Below are positions 11,165 through 23,515 of a stretch of DNA of 64,000 bases, one piece after another. Every line of letters begins with the position of its first letter. Position 1 is the first letter of the stretch. The translations under genes and the position numbers were made by a program. The DNA is from Elephas maximus indicus (lineage: Eukaryota; Chordata; Mammalia; Proboscidea; Elephantidae). Location: assembly GCF_024166365.1 (NCBI RefSeq), contig NC_064825.1, forward strand, positions 106,964,480-107,028,479. The letters run 5' to 3'. The notes beneath the pieces were generated by a model. That model had not been told where the DNA came from, did no database searches, and saw nothing but the letters and a program-made list of their open reading frames with translations.

Positions 11165-12350
11165 TGACTTTTTCTTCAGTTCTTTCGGCTTCAGAAATGT
11201 CAAGCATATTCTTCCCTTTTGGGTTTTAAACTCCAGACCTTTGCCCATTTCAATGATAACAATTTACTTTCACTTCTTGAGCTGCCCTTTGAAATCTTCT
11301 GCTCAGTCTTTAACTGAATAATTTTTTCCATTCTCTTTAGCTACTCTATGTTCAAGAGCAAGTTTCATAGTCTCTTCTGACATCCGTTTTGGTTTTCTCT
11401 TTCTTTCCTACTTAATGACCTTTTGCATTCTTTATCTATGATGCTTGATATTCTTCCAAACTTGTCTAATCTTTGGTCATTAGGTTCATTGTGTCAAATC
11501 TATTCTTGTGATGATCTCTAAACTCAGGTGGGATATACTCATGGTTGTGTTTTGGTTCTCTTGGACTTGATCTATTTTTCTTCAGCCTCAGTTTGCACTT
11601 GCATGTGAAATCAGTGGTCTGTTCTGCTGTTGGCCCCTGGCTTGGTTCTGACTGATGATATTGAGCTTCCCCATCATCTCTTTCAACAGATGCAGTCGAC
11701 TTGATTCCTGTGTATTCTACTTGGCAAGCTTCACTTGTGTGCTCTCTGTTTCTGTTCTTGAAAAAAGTTATTTGTGATGAAGAATTTGTTGGTCTTGCAA
11801 TATTCCAACATGTAATCTCCGGTGTTGTTTCTATCACCAAGGCCATATTTCCCAACTACCAATTCTTCTTTTTTTCCAACTTTCACATTCTAATCCAACA
11901 TTAATGATCAATGCATCTCGATTGCAATTTTGATGTATTTCAGACTTCATAAGTTAGTAAAGTCTTCAGTTTCCTCATTTTTGGCATTAGTGCTTGGTGG
12001 GTAAACTTGAACACTAATAGTATTAATTTGTCTTCTTTGGAGGCTCTTGGATACTATCCTATCACTGACAGCATTTCACTTCATGATAGGTCTTGAAATG
12101 TTATTTTTGAGAATAAGAACGATGTCATTCCTCTTCAGTTTTTCATTCTGGTGTAGTATATCACGTGACTGTCCAATTCAAAATGGACCATACCGGTCCG
12201 TTTCAGCTCACTAATGCCTAGGATATTGATCTTCATGTGTTTCACTTCATTTTTCACAACTTCCAATTTTCCAAGATTCATATTCTGTACATTCCATGTT
12301 CCAGTTTTAAATGGATGTATGTAACTGTTTCTTCTCGTGTTGATTCATGC
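11165..12350 (-). mobile_element. RTE LINE endonuclease-region fragment (minus)
   Basis: On the minus strand this matches the endonuclease region and 5' part of the RTE element that reads forward at 39400-40500. The minus frame at 11466-11855 keeps 'HNHEYIPPEF' and 'KNRFDT', equivalent to the residues translated around 40255-40310. It is broken by frameshifts. The unit 2 paralogue is 31040-32225. Confidence 0.8.
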
Positions 12351-14104
12351 TAATAAAATAGAATATGTTAATCTAATAAAATAAAATAAGAGAGGTGTCT
12401 TAAACAGACAACTTGCAATAATAGGAGGTGTCACAGTGACTAATATCTGCCCCCAGGGTAAAACAATAGTGAAAACATGGAAAAAAACACAAAGAAAGTA
12501 TGCATTATGTTTATGAAATTCACTAATTTCATACCATTTGAGGACATCATGTAAATGGAGGCATATTGAGGGGTCTTACCTAAAGGTAAATATTTTATTG
12601 TAGATCCTTGGATGGATAAATTGAAACTTAACTGAGAATAAATGAAGAAATGCATCTAAAAGAAGCTTACTTCCTGGTGAATACAATTTGTTTAGAAAAT
12701 TAACAAATATCCTCCATGTTTTGTTAAGCTTTCAGGTGCTTCAGACATAATTAACACATTGCTTGGTATCTCCTCAGGGAGAGCCTCAAGGGCTGAGAGA
12801 ATGCTATAAGTTGTTCCCACTATGCCATGTTCAGAAGCATATGGGGTGTCAAAACAGATTCATTACAGGTAAAATGAAGAATTTTTTAAGCATTGCCACA
12901 TTTTACTAATATCTAGAATATTTTAGTGACATATTCACAGCCTCATTTTTCATAGATAGCAAAGCCCCAGAAAAATATTAAGAATTTTGATTCAATTTGT
13001 CTGCTTTCCAACATTATTCCTGATATGTTTTACATGAAATAAATACGCACTTCATTTATTCACTTTTATAATTTAATGTCATGAAGTTTAATGTCTGCAT
13101 TTGCTGATTAATAATTTACTCAGAAACTGCTCTGCTCATAGTATTTAGGAATAGATACATGTCAGATAAACAGATATATAGACAAATATGTAGATGGATA
13201 GATTGGTAGTGATTTAGGTAGATAGATAGACAGACAACAGATAGAGATAGATAGACAGACAGACAGATAGATAGATAGATATATGGGTGGATAGATTGAT
13301 AGACACACATACTTACGCTGCAGTGATGATCACAAAGTTTTCAACCTACAATTTTGTTATATTAACCTGCAGCGTTATTATTTTATTTTTAAAAGCATCT
13401 GTGGTATATTCAGATACATTTTTTTAAAGACTGTAGTTGAATTTATCTGTGATATCTCATGACACATAGGAGTTCCAATGTTTAACATAGCATGTTTTGT
13501 GTTCAAAAAGGTTTTAAATAACTTCTGGTAATTCACACAGACGTCATCATCAGTACATTCTCTTCTTCTCCTATGCTACTGTATCATATTGTGACTTTTT
13601 AAACTTTCTTTTTCATAAAGTAGAGGATGCTTTTTTAAAAGGGGGAGTTTATGGCATCAAGTTTTCACTGTTTGGTCAGATTTCCTCATATGATTGCCCA
13701 ACTGGAGGAGTAAGTATTTTAAGTAGACCAAAAGAGAAAGTAACCTACAGAATGGCACTTTTAGACACTTTATTCTTAGAATGGGTGTTATGGACTATGG
13801 GGCTGGGGTCAATTACAAGGATAATATCTTAATGAACCTATTCATCATGAAAATGGTGGCAAAGAACTTAGGTCACAGTCCAGAACAATATACCTATAAA
13901 TATCTTAAAGATCAAAACAATTAACAAAAATAATAATGCTTTCAAGTATTTCAAGTATTATTATTATTTCAAGTAATACTGTCAACATCAAAAAACAATA
14001 TATGACAATGATAGATGGTATATATACAGGCAGACAGAAAGACAGACAAATAGGTAGAACAAATAATACTAGGCACATACTATTTTAGAGTTATTTTCAA
14101 CTAT
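12351..14104. other. 5' flank of OR-B1
   Basis: Duplicated non-coding DNA that aligns with 37590-38510 in unit 2 and, more distantly, with the A flank from about 1100. The site near 12460 is the pre-insertion site for the unit 2 L1 (32362-37590). No gene is seen. Confidence 0.55.
13152..13305. repeat. (GATA/GACA)n microsatellite
   Basis: Interrupted GATA, GACA and GATG tetranucleotide repeats. The unit 2 counterpart at 38217-38468 is longer and purer. Confidence 0.9.
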
Positions 14105-14270
14105 TATAGACACATTGAAGAATTTAACTCTCATTTATCCTTCCTAGCAACCCTGCAAAAAAGAGTTGGAATATGATTTTTCAGATGTGGATAAAAAAAT
14201 TCATATAACTTATGTTATTTGCCCAAAGCACCACATTGTATGCATTACAAATGGAGGTATAGCAGAGGTT
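14105..14270 (-). mobile_element. MIR (minus)
   Basis: MIR-like reverse sequence ('ccttcctagcaaccctg', 'atttttcagatgtgg'), homologous to the MIR in front of the A genes and to 38510-38690. Confidence 0.6.
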
Positions 14271-14745
14271 GCATCTATATACATATATCTCTAGAGATGT
14301 TTTCGTGTATAAAGACAAGTAATTTCCACTGTGATCAATTATATGTCTATCAAAGACCTGTCTAGTACGTTGATTGTTCCATCCTGGACCATCTATTTAT
14401 ACGAGTTTTCATAAAATAATATTTTGAAGGAGAGAGTTCAAAATGTATCCACGTATTTTTTTTAGGTATGTGAAAAAGACATAAGTTTTAAGAAGAGTAC
14501 AATAAATATCCAAGTACTAACACCTAAAGGATTAACATATTATTCATTCTTATTTCATTTATCTACTAATGTATCCTTCAATCTATCTAATATGGACATG
14601 TGTATGTGTGTGTGTAAAATTTGTGGGAGTTGGGTATGTATTCAAATATCCTAAAATGGAACGTTTGGATTTATACTATTCATATCGGTTTTATATACCA
14701 AAAATCTACTAGGTGATGTTATATAAAAGCTATTGATGATGCTGC

Positions 14746-14758
14746 TGTCTCTACCCAG
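14746..14758 (+). promoter_or_regulatory. Candidate 3' splice site upstream of OR-B1
   Basis: The pyrimidine tract 'tgtctctacccag' has its AG at 14757-14758, 23 nt before the ATG. The position is conserved with A1 and A2. Confidence 0.45.
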
Positions 14759-14781
14759 AACAGGTTTCCTGGTATACCTAG

Positions 14782-15723
14782 ATGGACAAACACAATCTAA
14801 CAGCGCTGAATGAGTTCATTCTGATGGGAATCACAGACCGCCAAGAGCTGCAGGCACCATTGTTCGGGCTGTTTCTCACCATCTACATGATCTCAGTGGT
14901 AGACAACTTGGGCATCATCATCCTCACCAAGATGGACTCCAGGCTACAAACACCCATGTACTTTTTTCTCAGACATCTGGCTATCACTGATCTTGGTTAT
15001 TCAACAGCCGTGAGACCCAAAATGTTAGTAAATTTTGTTGTAGATGAAAATACAATCTCCTGTTATTTTTGTGCTACACAGCTAGTTTTCATTATTATGT
15101 TCATAACTACTGAACTGTTTATTCTGTCAGCAATGTCCTACGACCGCTATATGGCTATCTGTAACCCTTTGCGCTACACCATCATCATGTCACGAGGGGT
15201 GTGTTCTGTGCTGGTGGAAATCCCTTATCTCTACAGCACATTTTTTTCTCTTCTGGTCACCATAAAGATTTTTAATTTATCCTTCTGTGACCACAATGTC
15301 ATCAGGCATTTCTACTGTGACAGTCTCCCCTTGTTATCTTTGCTCTGCTTAGGCACACACGAGATCAAATTGGTCATTTTCATCTTATCTGTTTTTGATT
15401 TGATTTCATCCCTTCTAATAGTTCTTGTTTCTTACACACTTATAATTGTATCCATTATCAAATTGAGCTCAGCTGAGGGCAGGCACAAGGCCTTCTCCAC
15501 CTGTGGATCCCTCCTGACTGTGGTAGTAGTGTTCTGTGGGACTTTAATCTTTATGTATCTGCAGCCCAAGTCCAGTCAGTCCTTTGACACTGATAAAGCG
15601 GCTTCCATATTTCACACCCTGGTGATCCCCATGTTGAATCCCTTGATCTACAGTTTGAGGAATAAAAATGTAAAATATGCCTTACATAGGGCTTTAGAAA
15701 AATTATGCAATATATTTTCTTGA
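14782..15723 (+). CDS. OR8K: Olfactory receptor, OR8K-type (copy B1)
   Basis: Class II olfactory receptor of 313 residues in one open exon, the only surviving B-lineage gene in the window. It is two residues shorter than the A copies at the C-terminus. It keeps Asn5 for glycosylation, LQTPMYFF, Cys97, DRYMAIC, loop-2 cysteines, KAFSTCGSLL and a canonical PMLNPLIY. Oddities are Asp for Gly41 in the TM1 GN motif (reads VVDNLGI), Arg131 in NPLRYT, Arg at 78 in the loop after TM2, and Met for Val in DRYVAIC. The substitutions relative to the A copies are spread along the whole protein, consistent with an older split. The start is fixed by alignment and by the upstream acceptor-like site. Its paralogous position in unit 2 holds an RTE element, and in unit 3 the whole region is deleted. 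Confidence 0.92.
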   Translation: MDKHNLTALNEFILMGITDRQELQAPLFGLFLTIYMISVVDNLGIIILTKMDSRLQTPMYFFLRHLAITDLGYSTAVRPKMLVNFVVDENTISCYFCATQLVFIIMFITTELFILSAMSYDRYMAICNPLRYTIIMSRGVCSVLVEIPYLYSTFFSLLVTIKIFNLSFCDHNVIRHFYCDSLPLLSLLCLGTHEIKLVIFILSVFDLISSLLIVLVSYTLIIVSIIKLSSAEGRHKAFSTCGSLLTVVVVFCGTLIFMYLQPKSSQSFDTDKAASIFHTLVIPMLNPLIYSLRNKNVKYALHRALEKLCNIFS

Positions 15724-16092
15724 CAGTCAGTATTACATTTTGCACTTTAAAATTTTGTTCTTTGTGCCCCCAGAGGGGATATCAAGCACAAAATCACAGA
15801 TAACATGTATTTCTATATTGCCTTCTACCAGTCACTCTACTAAGGCTGTAAGTAGAGTAATAAATGAAACAGTACAAAGCGTTGCCTTCCTGGAGCAGGA
15901 GCGATGCATTATAAGCATAATAATTAAGACAGTTCATAGTATACTAGAATGTCTGGAGGGTGTTACTTTTTTTTTTTTTTTTTTAATAAGAACATTGAAT
16001 ATGTTGAGTGGGATAGTGAAACTAATGGATACAGGAAGGTTTACAAATACCTGGTGTTTTCCTTATCCAGTAAAAATATATATATATATAGA

Positions 16093-16131
<39 letters not shown>

Positions 16132-17204
16132 CATGCTCACACACACCTCCTATTTTATTTCTTACACTCTGCCCTGGGTGGCTAATGCTGATTAAAACAA
16201 GGCTCACTGGGGTAGGTTGGTTCGAGTACTCAGTTATATGAGTTTGCTCAAATGTCCACTTTCTAAACCTTGAAATCCCTCTCTTTCATCATCAGTGCCT
16301 TTACTTTCATATTTGAGCCCTTGGAGTCCATATACTTTATCATTTTTATTATTACCATATTGTAATATTAGTATAAACAAAATAAAACTGTATTCAACAG
16401 GATCAGCTGAGTATCTGGTTTTGTCCAAATTAGCCAATTTTGCCTGTATCAGTGGGTATATAAGTTAAGACAGATTTATTGAGGTCAGCCACAGAAGTTT
16501 CCAGGTTTTTTCATTTTGTCTCTCCCAGACAGGTATTGCTTCCTAAATCTGTGCTTTTGTCCAATAGGTTGTTATCCTTATCTCTCTCGAAAATAATAAT
16601 TACTCTTGTTTAGAAGTGATTTTCTAATTGTTTCTGTATCCTTGCATAAGAAGTCTATTGTATGCTGAGTTATGTTTGTTGCCTTGTTTTTGTTTGCCTG
16701 GATTTTCTTAAATTTGAATAATATAAGCATGTATTTTGATCAGGATCTATTGTCTGAATTCATCATTTTGATTATCCTGCTTTTTTTGCTTGGAAGAAGC
16801 ATAAGGAGATAACCCATGGTTTGGACTATGCTGTGTTTCTAGTGGGTGAGGTGTGATATGTAGCATTTTCTATATTTGCCATGATTTCTGGACATAGTTG
16901 CTCCATGTTCCCTCCTAATTTTCCATTTCTATTTTCTTATTCTTTTAATATTAGAAAAATTTGTAATGAGAAAAAAATTAAATTTTAGATACGCTAAGGT
17001 TGTCTTTAAAAAAGACTGCAATCTGGGTTTTAGGACAGGACACTGCAAGGTGGGTTATGGTATTTTTCCATATATGTAGAGACTAGAAAACATGTGAGAA
17101 AAATATCATATCTAAAGAGAATATCAAAATGGAAATTTAAGACACGCCCCATTCTCATCATTCCAAGTGGCTTGATTGGAAAATTTTATGAAGTATTTAG
17201 GGAA
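15724..17204. other. Non-coding flank downstream of OR-B1
   Basis: AT-rich DNA with weak similarity to the flank downstream of the A genes (around 7240-8000). It is absent from units 2 and 3. I see no gene. Confidence 0.5.
16074..16128. repeat. (TA)n(GT)17 dinucleotide repeat
   Basis: A TA tract is followed by a pure GT run of 34 bp (16095-16128). Such a tract is likely length-polymorphic. Confidence 0.95.
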
Positions 17205-18675
17205 AAAGAATAAGCCAATTGTACAGAGACTTTTTTACAGAACTGAAGAGAAGGGCATATTTACATTTCCTTTATGAGGATAGGTTAAACCGATATCAAA
17301 GGCAGACAAAGACATTAAAAGAAAAGAAAACAACAGAGCACATATGCAAAAAATCTAAAGAAAAATTTAAGAAATTGTGTCTGGCAACATGTAAAGACAA
17401 TAGTACACTTAATTTGGTGTGCCCCAGGAAAGCATGGATAGTTTCCCATTAAAAAAAAATCAATTAATGACATTTATCATAATAACAAATAAAATGGCAA
17501 ACAATGCCATATACATAGATGTAGAGAAATGTTTTAAAAGTCTCAATAAATGTGACAAAACTTAGACCAAATTAGTATTAAAATAGAGCTTTCTCAAACC
17601 GAAAGAGGACACCCATGAACAGCGTGCAGTTACCATCACACATGGTGTGAAAGATTAAATACATTCAGTAAGACCAGGAGAAAAAAAAAAAAAAAAAGCC
17701 CAGTAAATCCCCTCTTACCAAATCTATGCCACATTTCAGTGGATGTTTGAGCCACCCAGATCTTTAATAACTTTTTCACCACATCTCCATAGTATATACA
17801 GAGATAGAACTCAAAACTCAAAAATAATATCAATGATAAAATAAGAAAAAGAAAACAGTCCACGAAAATGATCATAAAAACAAAAATTCATTTATTCATA
17901 GGGCATATTCTGGTGGCAAATAAGCACATTAAAAATGTCCAGTTCATCACTTATCAATGAACTTCAAGTTAAAACATTGATGACGGAACTATACATCTAT
18001 TAGAATATCAGGTGTTTAGTAATTATGTGAGGGAAATGGAACATTCATAAACTGCCAGTGGAAAATTAAAATCATGAAATACTTACAAAAATAATTTCTT
18101 TTAAGCATCAGGGTCTTAAAAAGCTGAACATAGTTTTACCCTAAAATTTAACCAATTTACTCATAAGTGAAATGACAGTATTTAGCCCTATAAATACATG
18201 TACACAAATGTCCATAACAAGGTTATCTGTAGTACTCAAAAACTAGAATCACCCCAAATGTTCATCTACTTGAGAATGGATGAATAAATTGCAGTATTTC
18301 CAACAAGTTAATACCACTCTGTCATAAAAACTACTGAATTATTGGTACATGCAAATACATGGATGAAAAATACAAATGGATACATCGGACTTTGTCAGAA
18401 TTAAAAAATCCCAGACTTACACATTTATCACACAGAAATGAAAACTTATGTTCATACAAAAATCCTTACATAAACGTTAAAAGAAACACTACTTATAATA
18501 GATAAAACCGATAACAACCCAAAAAGTCCTTCTATGGGTGAATGGGTAATTAAACTGTACTAAATCCATTTTTTTTTAGTCCATATATGAAGTAATACGC
18601 AGCAGTAAAAAAAGAACAAATTATTGATGCACTCAACAGCGTGAATGGACCTCATTAGAATCGTATGAAGTGAAA
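17205..18675 (+). mobile_element. Old L1 (L1M-type) ORF2/3' fragment
   Basis: Sense-strand relict of L1 ORF2. Landmarks are 'catagatgtagagaaatg' (the RT region), 'agaggacacccatgaa' and the 3' segment 'gaatggatgaataaattg'. It is heavily mutated. Units 2 and 3 carry the paralogous fragment (42475-44395 and 62262-64000), there split by a MaLR-like LTR. Confidence 0.75.
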
Positions 18676-18690
18676 AGTCAATCACCAAAG

Positions 18691-18985
18691 GCGGTTGTTG
18701 TTACCTGCCACTGAGTGACTCCAACTCATGGCCACGTTCTGTAAAACAGAAGAAAACATTGCCTGGCCCTGTCCTAGCCTCACAATCGTTAGTATGTCCG
18801 AGTATATTGGTGCAGCCACTGTGTCAGTCCAGCTTATGGAGGGCTTCCCCCATTCTCGTTGGCCCTCTCGTTCTCCAAATATCATGTCCTCCTCCAGAAA
18901 CTTGTTTATCTGAAGCAGTAAAGTCAGACAATGTTCTGTGGGAGGCAACAAAATATGTACCATTCAAGAATTTTTGTTTTGTTAG
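18691..18985 (-). mobile_element. RTE LINE 3' end (minus)
   Basis: Paralogue of 1-280, here including the terminal 'gttgttgttacctgccac' end, which marks the 3' terminus of the RTE in reverse. The unit 1/unit 2 boundary lies at or next to it. Confidence 0.7.
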
Positions 18986-18989
18986 ATGT

Positions 18990-19140
18990 CATCCGGTCAG
19001 TTGAAAATCATAGCAATGTATAGGACAGAGTAGAAATGTCCCATAGAGTTGCTTAGGCTGTAATCTTCATGGGTGCAGATGGCCAGGTCTTTTCTCCCTG
19101 GAAAGGCTAGTGGGTTCAAACAGCCAACATTTCAGTTAGC
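18990..19140 (-). mobile_element. AfroSINE (minus, old variant)
   Basis: Paralogue of the SINE at 281-415. Confidence 0.65.
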
Positions 19141-19182
19141 AATGAGTTTTATAAATAAATATATATATATATATAAACTTTA

Positions 19183-19345
19183 GGAAACCCTGGTGGCGTA
19201 GTGGTTAAGTGCTACAGCAGCTAACCAAAGGGTCGGCAGTTCAAATCCACCAGGCACTCCTTGAAAACTCTATGGGGCAGTTCTATTCTGTCTTATAGGG
19301 TCACTATGAGTCGGAATCCACTTGACGGCACTGGGTTTTTTGTGT
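19183..19345 (+). mobile_element. AfroSINE (plus), unit 2-specific
   Basis: Near-consensus sense SINE from 'ggaaaccctggtggcgtag' to 'gacggcactgggtttttt'. It is absent from unit 1, so it inserted after the unit duplication, into the TA tract. Confidence 0.92.
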
Positions 19346-19357
19346 TTTATTTATGTA

Positions 19358-19515
19358 CAAATCCTTTTTCGTCGAGTGGATTCCAACTCATAGCAACCCA
19401 GTAGGACAGAGTAGGACTGCCCCATAGAGTTTCCAAGGAGCACCTGGCGGATTAGAACTGCCAACCCTTTGGTTAGCAGCCGTAGCACTTAACGACTATG
19501 CCACCAGGGTTTCCT
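19358..19515 (-). mobile_element. AfroSINE (minus), unit 2-specific
   Basis: Near-consensus reverse SINE ending 'ccaccagggtttcc'. With 19183-19345 it forms a tail-to-tail inverted pair with a loop of only about 15-25 nt. Confidence 0.92.
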
Positions 19516-19529
19516 ATTTATATATATAA

Positions 19530-19683
19530 AACCAAACAAAATCCAAAGCTGTCCAGTTGAACCTGACTCATAATGACCCTATAAGACAAAGTAGAACTCC
19601 CGCACAGGGCTTCCAAGAGGCACCTGGTGGATTTGAACTGCCGATCTTTTGGTTAACAGCCAGACTGTTAACCACTGCATCAC
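19530..19683 (-). mobile_element. AfroSINE (minus)
   Basis: Paralogue of 454-611. The same sequence ('cattatataggagaaataag') follows both. Confidence 0.85.
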
Positions 19684-20940
19684 ATACATGTCATTATATA
19701 GGAGAAATAAGCAAAAAAAAAAAAAAGTCACAAATGGATACATTATAAATATTTACAATGACAAAATGGAGCAAAAATATTTATTGCACGGGAAGTATAT
19801 ATTCATAATGAAACATTATGCAAACTATCACACTTTACAACGGTATGTTGTTATGGTAGAACATTATATCAAACACATCAATCCCTGCCTTAAGGTGAGA
19901 AAAAAGTTTTGGAATGAAGATTGGACAGAATGAAAAAACATAAAATATAGAAATGTAATAATGGAAACTAAAACAAACAAGCAAAAAACATAAACACATG
20001 ATGGCAATTGACTAGGAAATGAGAAGCAAGGGTAACATTTGAGTTTATGAGGTGAAAAAGGAAAAAAGAAAAAACCTTGAAAATAGCAGTAACAGCAACA
20101 ATAAGAAAAACGACAGAAAATGAGGGAGTGATACCTCACACGTGCACAATGCATTTACTTTTATTCCATTTAAATCTTTTAAATAATGTAGTAAGAAAGT
20201 GTTTAAGGACAACTTCATTTTGTCATCCATGTGGAGAGGCCACTGTAGAAATGGGGAATATTGACAGTTCTGTTTTACAGATTACAGATAGGGAATATTA
20301 ATCCAGGTCCCTGTGTGGTAAAATGAATGTTAACTAAGTAAAATGCAAGACCATATGAACTAGATAAACATAGACCTGCATACACACTATTAGAATAAAA
20401 ATTTGGTCACTGGTGAACACAAAATGTCCTGGACAGTTAAACAACCACTCCAGGTATCTTGTTAAGCTTTCATATGCTTCAGGAACAGTCACTAAATTGC
20501 CTGGCATCTCCTCAGGGAAAACCTCCAAGGGAAAAAAAAAAATACCATAAATTCTTCTCACTCTGCCATGTTAAGAAACACTTGGGGGAGTCAAAACAGA
20601 GTCTTCATTGCAGGTAAAAAGACAGACTTTTTCCATTTTTTACCAATACCTGAAATGTTTCAGTGACACTTGCAGGGTCCCACCTTTATTCAATGGCAAA
20701 ATCATTGCAAAATATTAGGATTTCTGAGTCAGTTCTGTGTGCATTCTACTTTTCAATAGTGCCTGAGACTAGGATCTCTCTCCCTTTATTTTTTTTAACA
20801 TCATTATTTTTTTCAAACAGTCACTCTTTGTTTCAGAGGCTAAATGCTCGTATTTGAAGCCTCATCATTATGTCTAAATGATATTTTTACTTTATATAAT
20901 TAACTATATGAATAAAAAAGTAACAGAAAAAAAAAAAAAA
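19684..20940. other. Non-coding A-unit flank (unit 2)
   Basis: Counterpart of 612-1840. Frames open in one copy are closed in the other. No gene is seen. Confidence 0.55.
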
Positions 20941-21126
20941 AGTCCTGGAGTCAGTTTTGCCACATAGCTACCCCGTGTGCATCAGAGAACTGTGGTCCAT
21001 AGTTTTTCAATGGCTGTGAACTTTCAGAAGTAGATTTTTCTTTTTTCCAAGGCGCCTCTGACTGGATTCAATCCCCCAACCTTTCACTTTGTAGCTGAGT
21101 GCTTAACTGTGCCACCCAGGTGACCT
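20941..21126 (-). mobile_element. AfroSINE variant (minus)
   Basis: Paralogue of 1841-2029, with the same A-run start and 'gccacccagg' end. Confidence 0.75.
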
Positions 21127-21796
21127 AATTATGTGAATAATAGAGCTCAAATATGAAAGTAAAGGAAGCATATGCAGCATTAAAAATACTGTAGCAGAAT
21201 TATGAAGCTACAGTATTCAGTCTCCAATGTTGATGTCCTTTCAAATCCTTAGTTATACTAAGCTGGCTCTACTCTTAAGTGTAATTTAATACATAATGCA
21301 TATTTAAATAACTGTATAAATGTATATTTTTGCTATTCTCTTGATGAGGAAATAAATTTCTATCTCACAACTCATATTGAGATGTGAAAAGCAATTTTTA
21401 ACAGTTTGGGAAACTTGTAAGTACCCAATTTTATGATGATTGCATAATATATACCGTATTCTTCAATTCCTGGTACAATCTGGCAGAAATAATATATAAT
21501 TTTCTCAAGGAAGATAGCTTTATAAAAGGAGAATGAGATACTCAACGAAGAGAGTAAACTATGGAAAATAACTTGGAGCTCTCCATGAAACTCCAAAGCT
21601 TTTGACAGGAAGTCCTCTTCTCTTCCCTTACGTTATAGGAAAAGCAGAACTTACAAATACAAGTCCTTTTTTCCTCCAGCAGTTTTTACTGGGTTTTCGT
21701 CATTGCAACTAAACAAGATTTACTTTGCTTTTATGGCATTCATTGATGATACTTGATCTCCTAATTGTAATACTAATACCCAATTCTGAACTTCTT
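21127..21796. other. Non-coding A-unit flank (unit 2)
   Basis: Counterpart of 2030-2689. No gene is seen. Confidence 0.5.
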
Positions 21797-22430
21797 TAAA
21801 AAAAAATTATTGTGTTTTAGGTGAAAGTTTACATAGCAAATTAATTTTCCAATAAAACTTCTTACACAAAATGTGTCAACACTCTCCTCGTTTCCTACCT
21901 GGCTTCTCTGTGTCCATTAGTCAGGTTTCCCTGTCCTTTCCCACCTTCTTGCCCTTTTGGTCTCCCGTAGTTGGTAGTTCTAAGGGGCACATTCTTCACA
22001 GATTTTATTGTTTAATTTAATAGCCCCGTCTGTTATTTGTGCTCAAAGGTGGCCCTGGCAGTGTCTATAGTTTCACATTAGAAGATTGTCTTAGGACAAT
22101 TGTCTCAGGGGTTTCTCCAGCCTCTTTCAAACCAGTAAGTCTGGTCCTTTTTTTTTTTATTTGAATTTTGTTGTACGTTTTTTTCCTATTCTGCCGCAGA
22201 CCTTCTATTGTGATCCTCGTCAGAGTGGTCTGTAGTCATAGCCAGGTACCATCTAGGTCTTCTGGTCTCAGGTTAGAGGAAGCTGTGGTTCATGTGGGCC
22301 ATATGTCCTTTGATCTAATTGCTTCCTTAAGTCTTTTTTTGTTTTCTTCATTCTACTTTATTCTAGGTGGAAAGAGGCCAATAGTTTCTTTTCTGACATT
22401 AACAAGGTGTGTATTTAGGGTCACAACCTT
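21797..22430 (-). mobile_element. L1 3' UTR fragment (minus)
   Basis: Paralogue of 2690-3350, with the same poly-A side and the same inner end. Confidence 0.75.
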
Positions 22431-22930
22431 CTCAGTAATGTTTTATATGAGATAGTGTATTTCTCCTGTTACCATTTTATTATTTAATATGATATGATTG
22501 TATTTTTCTATTTGCTTGATTATTTCTAACGCAGAGGCTGCTGGTCCGGCTATTTTCATTGTTAAGTAATATCATTTCAAACCATTAATTCTTTTACCTT
22601 AAATTGCCATCCTCATCCTTCTCTGGCATTTTTTTTTAAACCTGTCATATATTAGGGATATGTATTATTCATTTTAATTTAAATATATTTGTTTGTATGA
22701 ATTAAGTACTATATAATAGTTTAAGCTAGAGGATTTCTTTATCCAAATGGAATTTTTTAACGAAATTTCGTTATATAAAATCAATGACATGGAACTCCCT
22801 TTCCTCCAATTTGTTCAAATTTCCTCTCATTATCTTAGATACTTTGATGACAAACAACTTAGTATATGTTAGTTATAAAGAAGCTGCTCCTAGGGCAGGA
22901 CGTATTTTAAGTAAATTTATATTCAAAGGT
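22431..22930. other. Non-coding A-unit flank (unit 2)
   Basis: Counterpart of 3351-3860. No gene is seen. Confidence 0.5.
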
Positions 22931-23075
22931 ACGGCTGTTAAGGTGATCCTGACTCAACAGTGACCCCAAAGTGTTTCCAAGGCTGTAAATAACTATGGAA
23001 GCAGACTGCCACATCTTTCTCCCGTGCAGCCACTGGTGGTTTTGAACTGCAGAGCTTTAGGTAAGCAGTCCATCA
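22931..23075 (-). mobile_element. AfroSINE (minus)
   Basis: Paralogue of 3861-4005. Confidence 0.75.
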
Positions 23076-23384
23076 ACTTATATTAAAATGTATTAAAAAA
23101 AAAAAGTAAAGTAGAAGATGTATAATCCAGAAGCTTGGCACACTGATGGTCCAATTTTAGTCACGGAGTTGAAGATGGGGGAGAGAACAGCTGGGGTCAG
23201 TTACGTGGATAACACACTACTCAACCTACTCATCATCATAACCCTGACATAGAAGCTAGGTCAACTAGAACGATTCATGTATATATGCAAAGAAAAGTCC
23301 TTTCATGTAAATTATTGTCATCATTTTAAAAACAACACCATTATATCCTTGACTTTTGAGACTTATATCCCGATACCTTAAATG

Positions 23385-23515
23385 CACTGAAACGTTTAAT
23401 CATCATTTATTTTTCCAACAACCTTGAAGGGAAGTGTTCATTTTGCAGATGTGAATGAAGAAATTAAGGTATCTTACTTTATAACTCACAAATGGAGGTA
23501 TAACAGAGACTGTAT
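23385..23515 (-). mobile_element. MIR (minus)
   Basis: Paralogue of 4300-4440 ('ccaacaaccttgaagg', 'cattttgcagatgtgaat'). Confidence 0.6.

Larger units (their letters stand above)
1..18690. repeat. Segmental duplication unit 1 (OR-A1 + OR-B1)
   Basis: This is the most complete copy of the tandem unit, with two OR genes. Its start aligns with 18731 onward (unit 2). Its stretch from about 930 aligns with about 20000 in unit 2 and 44460 in unit 3. Shared landmarks, in order, are minus-strand AfroSINEs, a minus-strand L1 3' end, a MIR, the OR-A gene, an inverted SINE pair, an LTR-like block and minus-strand RTE pieces. Within the unit, the flanks of A1 and B1 also align (for example about 1370-1520 with 12720-12870, and 4300-4510 with 14110-14340), which indicates an older duplication. 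The alignment was done by eye, so boundaries are approximate. Confidence 0.85.

Noticed and set aside
13116-13310. Minus-strand small frame next to OR-B1
   Set aside because: It is the translation of a GATA/GACA repeat.
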